From the NCBI RefSeq assembly GCF_019059575.1, contig NW_024881573.1, positions 635,001-699,000 of the forward strand: a stretch of 64,000 nt of DNA, in the 5' to 3' direction. The notes under the pieces are model-generated. The model was not told where the DNA came from, made no database searches, and saw nothing but the letters and a program-made list of their open reading frames with translations. This DNA is from Amphibalanus amphitrite (lineage: Eukaryota; Arthropoda; Thecostraca; Balanomorpha; Balanidae). Made by a program: the position numbers and the translations under genes. Below are positions 19,725 through 30,290 of this stretch, piece after piece; position 1 is the stretch's first letter, and every line of letters starts with the position of its first letter.

Positions 19725-21385
19725 TGGGATAATATGCGCGCGCGTGGGACGACTGAAGTGAGTCGTTTACGACCCTGCCGTGCCGCCGGCGAGCAGTGTC
19801 GAGATCTGGACATCTATTAGTGTTTCCTGCCCTCGTCATTCGCGGTGTAAGCGTGTCTGTGTGTGTGTGTGCGTGTGAGAGTGAGCCGCTCACTCTGTCC
19901 GCGGTCAATGGTCATTTGTGTTTAGTGTTCAGCCATTAGCTATCAACTGTGAGCCGTGTGACGATGCTACGCGTTCACTGTGACAGTGTCCCTCCCGGCC
20001 CACTTGGCCGGTCGGTCTACGAATGAGCTAGTTTTACGTCCTTAGAGTGCGCAGTGTTAGATTAGTCTATGGTACCACGCCCATGTTAGCGCTAGTTTCT
20101 GTTCGCGTCCGCTCCGTTCGGTAATGCAATGTGTGTTATGTGTTGTACGCTGGGTGGTGGGTGTTTGTGTGTCGGCAATGTGACGGCACTGTCACTGCCG
20201 CCAGTGCCTCTCGAGCGAGTGTTCGTAGTTAACGACATGCGTCAGTGCGTGACAACGGTGACAGTGACCGGCGGCCGGCACCGCGCCGTCGTATAGTTTT
20301 ACGACTGGGCGCGTGATTGTTGTCAGGAATGACCTCCGCCCCGGCCAGACTCTGTAGTGCGTAATGCGTATTGTATGTGAGTGTATGTATATCGCGCATG
20401 TTGAACGGATCGTTACGAGTGTGTGCGTGCGTACGGGACGCTTGAACGATTGCTCGCTAGTTGTTGGATTTTCCGCGGATGATCGCGAAAAACCGGGCCG
20501 GCTATGTTAGCGAGCAAATAGGCATTTTTGATATCTTCGCAAAGACGGCCGGCGCTCGGAGCGCGGCGGTCGGTCCGCCGCGCCACGCCGCTCACATATG
20601 TGTCATCTGGCCCCTGTCCTGGTTCTCATGCCCACGTGTTGTGCGTACCACGAGGGCTGAGACGGGACGGGGGCCTGACAGTCTTCGACGGGACTCCACC
20701 GGTGCGCGACGGCCCGGTGCACGACGTGGCCGACGTGGCCTTACGTACGACGCGGCCACGGGGCCCTACGAGAACGATTCAGTGAACCGCATTTGTGACC
20801 GCCGTATTTTGTGCATTTTAACCGTTTCCGTTTCAATCAAGAATAGACCTTTTCATATATGAACAATAACTTTATGGTCCTCCGGGTGACGAGAGAGAAC
20901 GAGTACGAAAACGAGTGAACGATCACGAGCACGCACGAACATTTCCGCATCGAACGGGTGAACTGTACGATTCTCACGAACACTTATTGTCATCCCACGA
21001 CGGGACTAGGCGCTTCTGATCATGCGAGTAGCTTTTCAAATGGTACGCTGTGTCTCTGTGAAAATCGGCTGCAGGTATCTGAAACTCTGGCTTTTTCAGA
21101 GAGGCCGGGATGTTGCCGATTTATTATTATTTGCTCGTTTTATTTTTGTTTACCTGAAAGTGCCGATCAAAGTCATTTCATTTCTCTTGACCCGGAGGTC
21201 ACCTTATTTGTCGCGTGATTAATTTTGATTTTTCACAGTCACCCTTTGTACATTTTCGTCGATTTTTGAGGTCAGAGGAAAAACTATTTTCATTGTGTGT
21301 CAGTGTCGAGTCACTTTGTTTATGATGCGAAAATAAACATTGTTTGGCTGGCTAATGAAAACTTTTCCCGTTGCAGTACGCAACA
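19722..21385 (+). repeat. Possible 3' LTR / downstream non-coding of BEL-1
   Basis: TGATGGGATAATATGCGCGC directly follows the BEL-1 stop and looks like a BEL LTR start. A plausible TG...CA unit could end at 21385 (GTACGCAACA), but 1.66 kb is long and no second LTR confirms it. Contains a GT-rich microsatellite at 19855-19880. Portions recur elsewhere: 21110-21277 at 29604-30038 (reverse), and 21270-21385 at 23676-23791 (reverse). Confidence 0.35.
21270..21385 (+). repeat. 116-bp segment, inverted partner of 23676-23791
   Basis: Matches the reverse complement of 23676-23791 at 115 of 116 positions, ending GTTGCAGTACGCAACA. The two copies bracket the reverse-strand BEL gag-protease ORF head to head. 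It contains the small palindrome GTTGCGTACTGCAAC, so it can be read as an LTR start (TGTTGCG) or end (CGCAACA). Confidence 0.85.
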
Positions 21386-21405
21386 TCTGTTTCTTTCTGT
21401 ATCTG

Positions 21406-23530
21406 TTACTTTTCCATCTGTTTTTCAAAAGCCTTTGCTCTCTTCTGAGCCATCTGTCTGCTGGGTGGGAATGGCTCGTCACGATCTCGCCGCAGCAGCG
21501 GGGCCACCCAGCGCGTGCCGTCGTGGTACACCTCGCTGTTCAGGATGTTGTCCGCTTTTCTGTCCTCTGGGCTGAAAGGCGTTTCAAAGTCGTACTTGCA
21601 GCCGAACTGCTCCGTACTCCACATGTCTTCTGTGTGGAGAAAGTTCACCTCTGGTGGGTGTTTCACGGTGTCATGTCTCATGACCACCCTTCCTGTCACA
21701 GTCCATCCCAGGAGTGTTCGCTGCAGAAGCGGGCCGTTCTTCCTGCTCGTCCTGCGCACCTCACGTGCGGCAATCAGTGCCGCCTGGTCCAGACCGATCA
21801 GGATCTTCGGGGCCTCGTTGAGCTCCGGTAGGTTTAGCTCCTGAAGTTCCGGGTACAGCGTCTTCAGCCGTTTGTCGCTAACAGCTGGAGGTGACAGGGC
21901 TAAATCTCGGACACATGTGACGGTTTTCAGTTTGAATTTATGGCCGTTCTCGGGATTTTCAATGCGCAGGTCGACTGTCATCGTCTCCACTGTTTTCACC
22001 TCAGTGACCGTCTTCATGTCCATGAGTCCTTCCGGTCCTGAAAGCTGAAGCTCGTCAGCCAGTGACCTGTCCATAAGCGTCACCGAGCTTCCTTCGTCTA
22101 GGAAGGCTCGGCACCGGCGTCTTCCCTCAGGCGTCACTATATTGATGACGCAGGTCTTCATCATGACACAGGACGCCGCGGCACCCTGAGTGACGCCAAT
22201 CACCTCAGGTGATGACGCTGCGCCATGAAGCATTCTGTGATGAAGCTCACAGCACCCGTCAATGCCACAAGCTCGTTTTCTGTGGCACGAACCGGTCGGA
22301 TGTGTCTTGGACAGACATGGCAGACAGCCACGTCGTTCAGTGACCCAGCGATGGCGCTCGTCCACTCCCAGGGCCTTGAACTCTGGACAACGCTGAATGT
22401 AGTGCGACTTATCGCAGTAGTAGCATTTCAGCTGTTCGGTGTTTGTGCATGTCGTCTGACGAGGGCGTGACGTCATCCGGTTCTTGTCCGTTTCTGTCCG
22501 TTTTTGATTCGGCAGACTTCGACTCTTGCTGGCGAGCGGCTGATAACCAGCGCCGCTGCAGAAACGCCGGTCCTTGATGTGTCCTTTCAGGAAGGCAGCG
22601 AATAAATCACAGGTCAGCAAGCCTCCCTCGGTCTTAATGCGGCCGTAGGATCCCCATTCGGCTCGACTGTCCCGAGGCAGCTTGCTCGTCAGGGCTTGAA
22701 TCACCTGCAGGTTGTTCAGCTCATTAGACTGGCCCACGTGTCTGATGATTGCTATCGCATTAGATATCTCGGTCGAAAACCGCTCTAGTGCATCGACATC
22801 ACCTTCCCTCACTGGTGGACTGTCCAAGAGCTTCCTCACCGTTTGGTTAACAATGATTTGAGGATCTCCGAAACGCTCCTTCAGGATCGTCCATACGTCA
22901 TCAAAGGAGCCACCAGTAAGCAGAGCTCCGTGAACTATGTGGAAGGCGTCTCCTTTTAACCTCTCTTTTAGATGTCGCAGGATCTGTGTCTCAGAATAGT
23001 GAAGCTGTAGCGCCTCCTTCGCCTGTGCTTCGAAGAACGGGAACTCTTCGTACTTCCCATCAAACGTGGTGAAGTCCAGCTTCACTGCTTCTTGCAGGTA
23101 CAGTCGCGTCGGTGGCGGGCCTAGCTCAGGTCCTGGTATCGGTAAACTGTCATGTCGTTCGGTATTGGTCTGTATGAAGTCGTGATCCGCGTCGTGTTCG
23201 CGGGCGGACGCTACAGACGTCACAGACGAGTCGCCGTCGCTCGGCGCCCGAGACAGCCGAGCGCGACACAACTGAATACGGTGTCTTTCCTTCGCTCTGT
23301 TGAGCTCCAACTTGGCATCTCTAATTACTCGTTCAAGGCGCTCCTCTTCGTCGATCTGCTCTTGAAACATCGACGCATCGCTCACACTCGCTACGCTCTC
23401 TTCATTGGTTGCCACCTCGGAGATCGTTCGCCAGCTTCGACTGCTGCGCGGCAGAGGAGTAGGTCGATAACCAGGCTCCAGACTGCGCCGAGGTGCCGGT
23501 GTTGGCCTTTCATTTACGCTGTAACTCATC
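21406..23530 (-). pseudogene. BEL/Pao gag-protease ORF, truncated at start of RT (BEL-2)
   Basis: Long intact reverse frame. A second ATG at 23530 (MSYSVNERPTPAP) is preferred to the one at 23571. Features in order: Pro/Arg-rich head; charged coiled coil (QIDEEERLERVIRDAKLELN); BEL gag domain (LDFTTFDGKYEEFPFF, LKGDAFHIVHGALL, LNNLQVIQALTSKLP); zinc knuckles (CYYCDKSHYIQRC, CLPCLSKTHPTGSC) with CELHHRMLHG; protease (CRAFLDEGSSVTLMD); LLGWTVTGR; and the first residues of RT (YDFETPFSPEDRKADNIL ... AFEKQMEK). The RT is cut by a stop at 21406-21408, next to the inverted 116-bp segment. The rest of pol is absent. Gag and protease look intact; the family differs from BEL-1. Confidence 0.88.
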
Positions 23531-23675
23531 GTTAACGTTATATGTGGTACGCATTGAAAGAACCAACTCATTGATGGTAGTGCGCAAGCGAGTTTCGAAT
23601 ATAAAATTAGACAAGCATTACGTTAATCCTACGTTAATGCTGGCAATCGAGAAGCAATTAACTATTTTCATAAAT

Positions 23676-23791
23676 TGTTGCGTACTGCAACGGGAAAAGT
23701 TTTCATTAGCCAGCCAAACAATGTTTATTTTCGTATCATAAACAAAGTGACTCGACACTGACACACAATGAAAATAGTTTTTCCTCTGACC
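23676..23791 (-). repeat. Inverted 116-bp LTR-like segment upstream of BEL-2
   Basis: Lies about 145 bp upstream of the BEL-2 start, the place of a 5' LTR end, and is an inverted copy of 21270-21385. Breaks off at TCTGACC, directly against a LINE tail. Confidence 0.8.
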
Positions 23792-23793
23792 CA

Positions 23794-23990
23794 AGGCCAC
23801 ATACATACATACATACATAAAGGTTTATTTGACCACGTGACAGTCAACGACTGGTAAAAAGGCCGTACATGAGCTGTGCAATGGTGGCACCACATGAAGA
23901 AGTGAAAAGCATCACAAAAATTAAAAACACAGTGCATTTCAAAAGAGCTCCGAACATATCTACGTGGGGATCACATCCTGTTCATTAGAT
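23794..23990 (-). repeat. LINE 3' tail with (ATGT)n end, reverse strand
   Basis: Reverse strand reads CAAATAAACCTTT then ATGTATGTATGTATGTATGT, an AATAAA-like signal followed by a microsatellite tail as in CR1/L2/RTE LINEs. No coding part was recognised upstream, so only the 3' UTR remains. Confidence 0.55.
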
Positions 23991-23991
23991 C

Positions 23992-24667
23992 TATGAGTAC
24001 AGGCACAGTGGACTTTTTATACCGCTCAGTTTTGGCCCGCGGTACGACAAACTTTGGCCCTATATACCAGGTAGGTTCATTAGGGAATTTTTTACGTTCC
24101 CCCTACCGGCCCCGGATGACGTCACTGGGGTGCTCCCGCCGCGGCCGGCCTATGTATAGAACATTACTACGCGCTTTCCGGGGGCGTTTTTTTCGAGTTC
24201 TAACGCTCAAAAGCTACCGCGAGATGCTTTTCAATGATAACTTGAAGGAATATAGCATTTTGAAGAGCAATAGTGACATAAGATCACGTCCAGGAGTAGG
24301 GGATACGGATCCAGGCTTGTATGGGGCAGGGCTACGGGGTCGAAAACGGAGTCGGAGTCGAAGTCGCAAAAAAATCATCGGCTCCGCAAACATGCCGGGG
24401 CTGCGAACTCGCAGTTGGAGCTTGTTAGAACCAACAGTTTTGCCAGCAGTCGGAGTCGGAGGTGGTCTTTGGAATCAACCAGGAGTCGGAGTCATTAATA
24501 ATCGACTCAGTTGCCAGCTTCTAGGGCGCACATGACCAGTGTGCTAAGTTACATTCCTGAGAAAACGAATAAACACTGTCACAAGATATTATTAGTTGAA
24601 AAATTACGGACGACCGTTACACACAGCACTAGCAGGTGGGCCCACAAAGAATCGCACAGTACTTACA
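23992..24667. other. Intergenic, no gene recognised
   Basis: Includes a purine-rich GTCGGAGTC-type low-complexity run at about 24340-24365 and 24450-24495. The 180-codon frame across it has no domain and looks incidental. Confidence 0.35.
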
Positions 24668-24985
24668 CGAACCGGCCGTCACATGCCGAGTGGTTTAGTA
24701 CACACACTCAGAGCCCGACGTCCCGTGCCAAGTGGCCCAGTACACACACACAGAGCCGCCGGCCGTCCCTTGCCGAGTGGCACATAAGTCACAGAGCCGG
24801 CCGTACAATGCCACAAGTAGTCAAGTTCACACAAAGAGCCGGCTGTACTATACAGAGTGGCACGTAAGTCATTGAGCCGGCCGTACAATGCCACAAGTCG
24901 TCAAGTTCACACAAAGAGCCGGCTGCACTATACCGAGAGGCACGTACTCGTAAGTCATTGAGCCGCCCGTACAATGCCACTATCC
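24668..24985. repeat. Minisatellite, about 80-bp period made of about 40-bp halves
   Basis: Repeated units of the form GAGCCGGCCGTACAATGCCA / CAAGTCGTCAAGTTCACACA / GAGCCGGCTGCACTATAC. The best-preserved copies are at 24785-24865 and 24866-24944; older, diverged half-units reach back to 24668. Confidence 0.8.
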
Positions 24986-25099
24986 ACTCCACAGCAAAGA
25001 AATGAATTAATACAGTAGGCAATAGGGAACACAATGTTGACAAGGAATGATAGTGATAAAGATATAAAATGAGGCAAGCTATTCCCATCACCAGTAACA

Positions 25100-25403
25100 G
25101 ACCTGGTAGGATGTGAAGGAATATTCTGGGATGGAACGACACCAGGTTTCAGTGAAGGCTTTGTATTAGGCATGAGACTCCTCTTCACCAGGTAGGAGGG
25201 GTCATAATCTTCACTGGTGAAGTGAAGGGAGCAGATGGATGCTGTATCAGGGTTCAAAATATCTTGACGAGCACATTTATGAACCCAGGCTGCCCGGACT
25301 GCTGGATCCTTAGGAAACCGAAAAAAGACACACCCAAGTCGCTTCGTTTTTTGGCACCCTTAGTCCAGGATTTACATGTTGCAACTGCACAATTGGATGG
25401 CAT
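25100..25403 (-). pseudogene. THAP zinc-finger domain with one-base frameshift
   Basis: Reverse-strand ATG at 25403 gives MPSNCAVATCKSW, the C-x4-C start of a THAP finger. After VSFF the frame slips by one base near 25350 (a T-run). The other frame then supplies RFPKDPAVRAAWVHKCAR, then NPDTASICSLHFTSEDY with the CxxH pair and conserved F, and LKPGVVPSQN. All C2CH ligands and the AVPS-like ending are thus present across two frames. A possible splice donor (TG/GTGATGG) follows at about 25095. It may be a relic of a THAP transposase or of a host THAP gene; no catalytic domain lies nearby on this strand. Confidence 0.8.
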
Positions 25404-25682
25404 ACTTGGTCTGGTCTTCAGAGCTCCAGTCTTTGAAAAGGAATGGTGGTCAGTAGTCAGTGGTCAGTTTGAGTTGGGTAATAGGTAGGCACCGCAACCT
25501 TTATTCTCAATATGTGGGAGAAACAGGACACAGGTGGATTGTTGAAAGTGGTTAAGTGGGGTGAAGCAATCAAGACAGAAGTACAAACACTCAAGCAGTT
25601 TGTGATTTACTGTTACAAGGTAGGTACAAGGTATGTCACAGAGCAGTTTCAATAAAAAATGACACCAGCATATAATGGTTAA

Positions 25683-26875
25683 CCTTCCAGGCGGTGGGGG
25701 GGGGGGGGGCAATTTTTTGCCCCCCCCCCCTTTAGTTTTTTCAATATATCTCGAGAACCGCTGCGCCGATCGTCACCAAACTTTCGGTACCTTCCTGGGA
25801 GTAGCTAGCGCACATGGTGACCAAAATTTTTTCCAAAAGCTATGATAGGTTGGCCGCTAATGACGTCAGAGTGACGTCATTTTTGCCATTTTCGACCCAA
25901 AAAAAGGTTTCGCGGGAAAAGCTGTCAGGCCTACAGCTTTAGAGATATAGAAAAATGTTTCAGACATAAAAGGTGTAGAGTTGAAAGGGCTACAAAACTG
26001 CTATTTCGGTTTTTCGAATTTTTTGGATTTTGACCCCCAAAAATCAAAAAATATATTTTTTGAATATAATAGCCGAAAAATCCAAAAAGTTTTTTGATTT
26101 TCGAAAAAACCGGAATATATGTGATAGCCCCTACCGCCTTCTACCTACATACCAAATTTGAAATCGATACCTCTTTTTTTGGCCAAGTTATAGCGAAAAA
26201 ACTGTTCAAAATTGATGACGTCAAATTTTCAAACTCTATTTTTAGCAATTCTAGACCTCGTAGCGCAAAACAAAGACCACCATTAGACTCCTCGTGACGA
26301 GCTGCATCGAATCGATACCCATTTTATGCAAAAATATCAACTTTGATATTTGACCTATTTTGACCTGACCTTGACCTGACCTCCACCAGAAAGTGACCTA
26401 AACCGTACCTGATGGTCTTATAACCAACACCATTGAGTTGGAAATGAAAAACTGGCCATAAAACATGCATCGCATAACCTTAGTAAAGTTGGGCTCATGT
26501 GGTGACCCTTGGTGACCTTTGGTGACCTGACCTGTGACCTGACCTGGTATAACCAGTGACCTCTAATAGCAAGATATGTACTAGACAACTGACGCCTTAT
26601 CGCTGATTTTCGACAAAATGCGTTTTACTCGGTGTTATAGCGCTTTCCCTAGAAGCCCCGTGAACGGTGAAACATTTTATCTTTGACCTGACCTGTGACG
26701 TCATCGGTGACCCCGAGGTCAATGAAATTTGGTTTCCTTCGACAAATTTGACAGGGCTATCGAACGCCGTTTGAATTTTCCGGATCCGTCCAGTAGTTTC
26801 GGAGATACGGGGGGGCAAAAAAGTGCCCCCCCCCCACCGCGCAGAAGGTGGCTGGTAGGCCCACCGCCTGCCGGG
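25683..26875. mobile_element. TTAA-target element B1, non-coding
   Basis: TTAA at 25679-25682 and 26876-26879. Ends CCTTCCAGGCGGTGGG and, reversed, CCCGGCAGGCGGTGGG (3 differences in 16). G-tract/C-tract hairpins at both ends (G-run, CAATTTTTTG, C-run; and GGGGGGGCAAAAAAGTGCCC). The body shares with element A a subterminal phrase near CCAAACTTTC and holds TGACCT clusters (26350-26385, 26500-26550, 26680-26720). A second copy starts at 63377. Confidence 0.85.
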
Positions 26876-26879
26876 TTAA

Positions 26880-28040
26880 TGACATACCTACCAACAGTAA
26901 AAGTATGTAGCTACCTATTAGATTAATAATGGACAAGCAGGCACCAATGTATCTATGCTTCTAGTGACCAATCCTGATCTGGAGATAAACAATAAAGAAA
27001 ATGGCTTGAATATGGGCAACTGTGTGGAATGGATGGATAGCATCACTATATCACCAATGCCAACAACTTCAGGGCAGTGTTTCAAGGCGGACCGCTGCAG
27101 TGCACTGCCCGCGTCAGTGCGTTGGGTTTACATGGCAATATCAACAAACTTCACTCTGACGCTGACACCTGTCTGACGCTAAGCTATGAAGTATGACATC
27201 AAACAAATGCAAGCGCACCATGCCGCCAGCGCTGTCAGCACGTTAGCAGCATTCACACTCAAACTTCTGTTCAATTCCGCACCATATTTTTATAGCCCTC
27301 TGTTCCAAACAAGATTTATCATAAGTTAATGGATCGTACGCAACATCATTCAAATTTTGAGTGACGTCAAGGGTATGCCTTAGCTCCCAGCATGCTGCAG
27401 CACAGCGCGCGCAGCGTCGGCCATCGGACGGTGAAACAGGGCCCAGGAGTTGATTATGTCTTGAGATGAAGCTAGCCAACATCTACCTCACGGGCTCAGA
27501 ATATCTAGGTACCTAGTCTTAATTGTAATTGCAATAATTAAAACTTGAAAGGCACTAATGTAAATGGAACTTAATATTTATATCCATTACCAAATGAACG
27601 TTTAGGTTGAGATTCCTCAATCTGAGCCCAGCTGTGTGCTTTTGTGCTTCAACTACTTGGTCTGGGTCATTCTTTGTGATATCTGAGACGAAACGATATT
27701 GATATTGATGTACAAAGTATGGATGTCATATGTTAGGCTTTTGCCACGGTGACAATAAATGAATTAGGTGATTGTAAGATAAGATTAAACGAGAATAATT
27801 GTAAGATTTGCATGACTGGTGTTATATTCTGATTCGTTTTCTTAACTTCTGGCGACATAAAAAAATACACGGTTCTTGGTCGTTCTTCGTGATATCTGGA
27901 CGAAACGATATATGAAGTGTGGATGCCACTTATGTTAGGCTTTTGCTACATAAAAAACATACAAACGTGTTTATATTACTAAATAAACAGTATTGAAACT
28001 TGTTGAAGCACTTGCTGTATGTAAGGCATAGGTATAAGTT
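26880..28040. other. Intergenic; diverged direct duplication at 27655-27740 and 27872-27955
   Basis: No gene recognised. Two diverged copies share TTCTTTGTGATATCTG, GACGAAACGATAT and TATGTTAGGCTTTTGC in the same order, about 215 bp apart. Confidence 0.45.
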
Positions 28041-29409
28041 CTATGAGAAAAAACACTTTTAAATGGCCTCCTTACAATGAAATACCGAAAGATGAAATAA
28101 TGAAATAATTATTGATGATTTCGACCACAGGTCATTATCAAAATAAGCCAGACAGAACTTTTGTCAGACACAATGGGAAGCTCACAATATCGGCAGAAGT
28201 GAGCTATATTTGTGAGCAATATTTGTGAGCTTCCCATTGTGTCTGACAAAAGTTCTGTCTGGCTTATTTTGATAATGACCTGTGGTCGAAATCATCAATA
28301 ATTATTTCATTATTTCATCTTTCGGTATTTCATTGTAAGGAGGCCATTTAACCCTCGCCGGACCTATTGGTTTTCTACATACGCGCCGGCCGAGGGGGGG
28401 GGGGGGGCCGGGTACGACCCCCCCTCGCCGTTTCGCCCCTGGTGGAGCTAGCGCGTCGCGGAAAAAACGAGCGTGTGCGCCGTTACGAGACGCAGAGATT
28501 GGTACCCGATTTTAAGGTCCTAGGTCAACCGGTGACCTCTGAGGTCAGGTCAAGTGCCCCAAGGTACGGTTCAGTTTTTGGTGAATAACTTCGCAAAAAA
28601 TGGCCGCAGAGCGCCGATTTTGGCAGCATCGTGTTCGTCTCGCTCAGGCGCGTCGAATGATATACTTTTTGTCCGGGTCAGGTCAACTTGGGGTGTTGAC
28701 CTCAGGTCAAGGTCAGGTCAGCACCCCCAGGTCACGAAGTTGGTCGAAAGAGGTCATGTCGCATATCATTCGATTCGGCAGGTCTTCCTGAGTCCATTGG
28801 TGGCTTTCCCGACTCGCTAGCTCAATTTGATCAAGAGTTATTGACGAAAAACTAATATGACCTTGATGACGTCATAAATGACGTCACGCAAGGTCAACAT
28901 TGCAAAAGTGACGCATCTAACCTTGCAAGGAGTGCATCAAATCACGATTCTGTGTGCTTGATATAGCTGGAGATCGTTCCCGGCGCCAGAATAGCAGTTT
29001 TCATTTTTCCCCATTGACTTATAATGGTGAGGTCACGAAAATGACCTGACCTCATATGACCTTTAGGAAAAATCCGAGATATACAAGTTGTGGGACTCAT
29101 AATGGATACTAGATCCTGCAAGTTTCATTTACCTGTGACATCTCCTCTGGCAGTGAGGGCGTTGCGAAGTTGCGACATCTGAAGACCGTGCAGAGGTTCA
29201 CTTATGACGTCATAGGTCAGTGACCTGACCTGACCCAAAAATGCGGTTGGTGTCAAAAGATCCGGCTTGGATTAAAGGTCAGGTATGCCAAGTTTCAGCT
29301 CTCTATCGCCAGCGTGTTCGGAGCTATCGCGAAAAAACCCTAGGGGGGGGGGGGCGGCACCCGCCCCCCCCCCTCGGCCGGCGAGGGTTAAAAGTGTTTT
29401 TTCTCATAG
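28041..29409. mobile_element. Long palindromic element split by TTAA element C1
   Basis: The left arm 28041-28187 pairs with 28223-28351 and continues at 29388-29409 after the 1036-bp insertion. The arms look essentially perfect for about 147 bp, with a 35-bp loop containing GTGAGCTATATTTGTGAGC. Outer ends CTATGAGAAAAAACACTTTT. No ORF. Superfamily unknown; a foldback-type MITE. Confidence 0.85.
28352..29387. mobile_element. TTAA-target element C1, non-coding
   Basis: Inverted ends CCCTCGCCGG (10 bp perfect) between TTAA 28348-28351 and 29388-29391. Internal hairpins are a G-run, GTACGA, C-run on the left and G-run, CGGCACCCG, C-run on the right. AGGTCA-rich segments at about 28520-28560, 28675-28730 and 29210-29235. 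A diverged, truncated copy (C2) is at 34944-36803. The interrupted palindrome proves the TTAA duplication. Confidence 0.9.
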
Positions 29410-29603
29410 TATTGAAACTTTATATGACAACCCAAGTAATAACACGCAACGGTCGGAAAACACTGCGCCGGTGCGCCAGAATTGACTACATTACTCGAAT
29501 CTCAGCGACCAATCAGCTTTCGAGCATCCCAGTGACGTCACATTGGCAGCATTTGGTAGCAATTTCCTTGTACGTGTGTCCCTATGGCGATGAACCCCCC
29601 CTG

Positions 29604-30038
29604 CTCTGACCTCAAAAATCGACGAAAATGTACAAAGGGTGACTGTGAAAAATCAAAATTAATCACGCGACAAATAAGGTGACCTCCGGGTCAAGAGAAA
29701 TGAAATGACTTTGATCGGCTCTTTCAGGTAAACAAAAATAAAGGCCTGGCTACACTATGCGTTTTCTGCGTGCGTTTTTTGCGGGTTTGCGTGTTTTGCG
29801 TGATATCGTTCTAGAAAAAAGAACGATATTACGTTTTTGTGATGTTTTTTACCTTAAATTTTAGCTTACATAAGAGTTATATTAACTTTTGTATGTAACC
29901 AATGTAAAATTTATATTATTTATAACTTTTTTCTAGAACGATATTACGCAAAACACGCAAACCCGCAAAAAACGCACGCAGAAAACGCATAGTGTAGCCA
30001 GGCCTTAAAACGAGCAAATAATAATAAATCGGCAACAT
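29604..30038 (-). repeat. Reverse copy of 21110-21277, split by a MITE
   Basis: 29604-29741 plus 30006-30038 is the near-identical reverse complement of 21110-21277. It breaks off at the same GGTCAGAG point where the 116-bp segment begins, suggesting 21110-21385 joins two separate repeats. Confidence 0.8.
29742..30005. mobile_element. Harbinger-like MITE, 264 bp, 80-bp inverted ends
   Basis: AGGCCTGGCTACACTATGCG at both ends inverted. The arms are about 80 bp with one difference, flanked by TAA on each side. The empty site is visible in the undisturbed repeat at 21110-21277. A 3-bp TAA duplication fits PIF/Harbinger. No ORF. Confidence 0.85.
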
Positions 30039-30290
30039 TTGATATGTTATAATGTGAGTATTTTTAATTATTTTAGTGATTCATTTAGATGCCGACTCGG
30101 TCTTGTTTTAAAAAAAATATTACATTTAGTTGGACAGGGTGACCAAGGACACCAATGGCGGTTGTGTCTTCAACATTAACTAAATACAGTTTCAAATGTT
30201 TAAAAGGCAACAAAACACACATAATCCGAAAGATATTTTAATTTTGATATTTGTTGACCATGTTTTAAACGGGGAATATTTGTTTCTGGT

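Noticed and set aside
23993-24535. 180-codon plus-strand frame
   Set aside because: Composition follows low-complexity GTCGGAGTC repeats; no domain or conserved start.
25683-29387. Reading the TGACCT clusters as CRISPR repeats
   Set aside because: Units are 5-6 bp, contiguous and without spacers, in eukaryotic transposons; not a CRISPR array.
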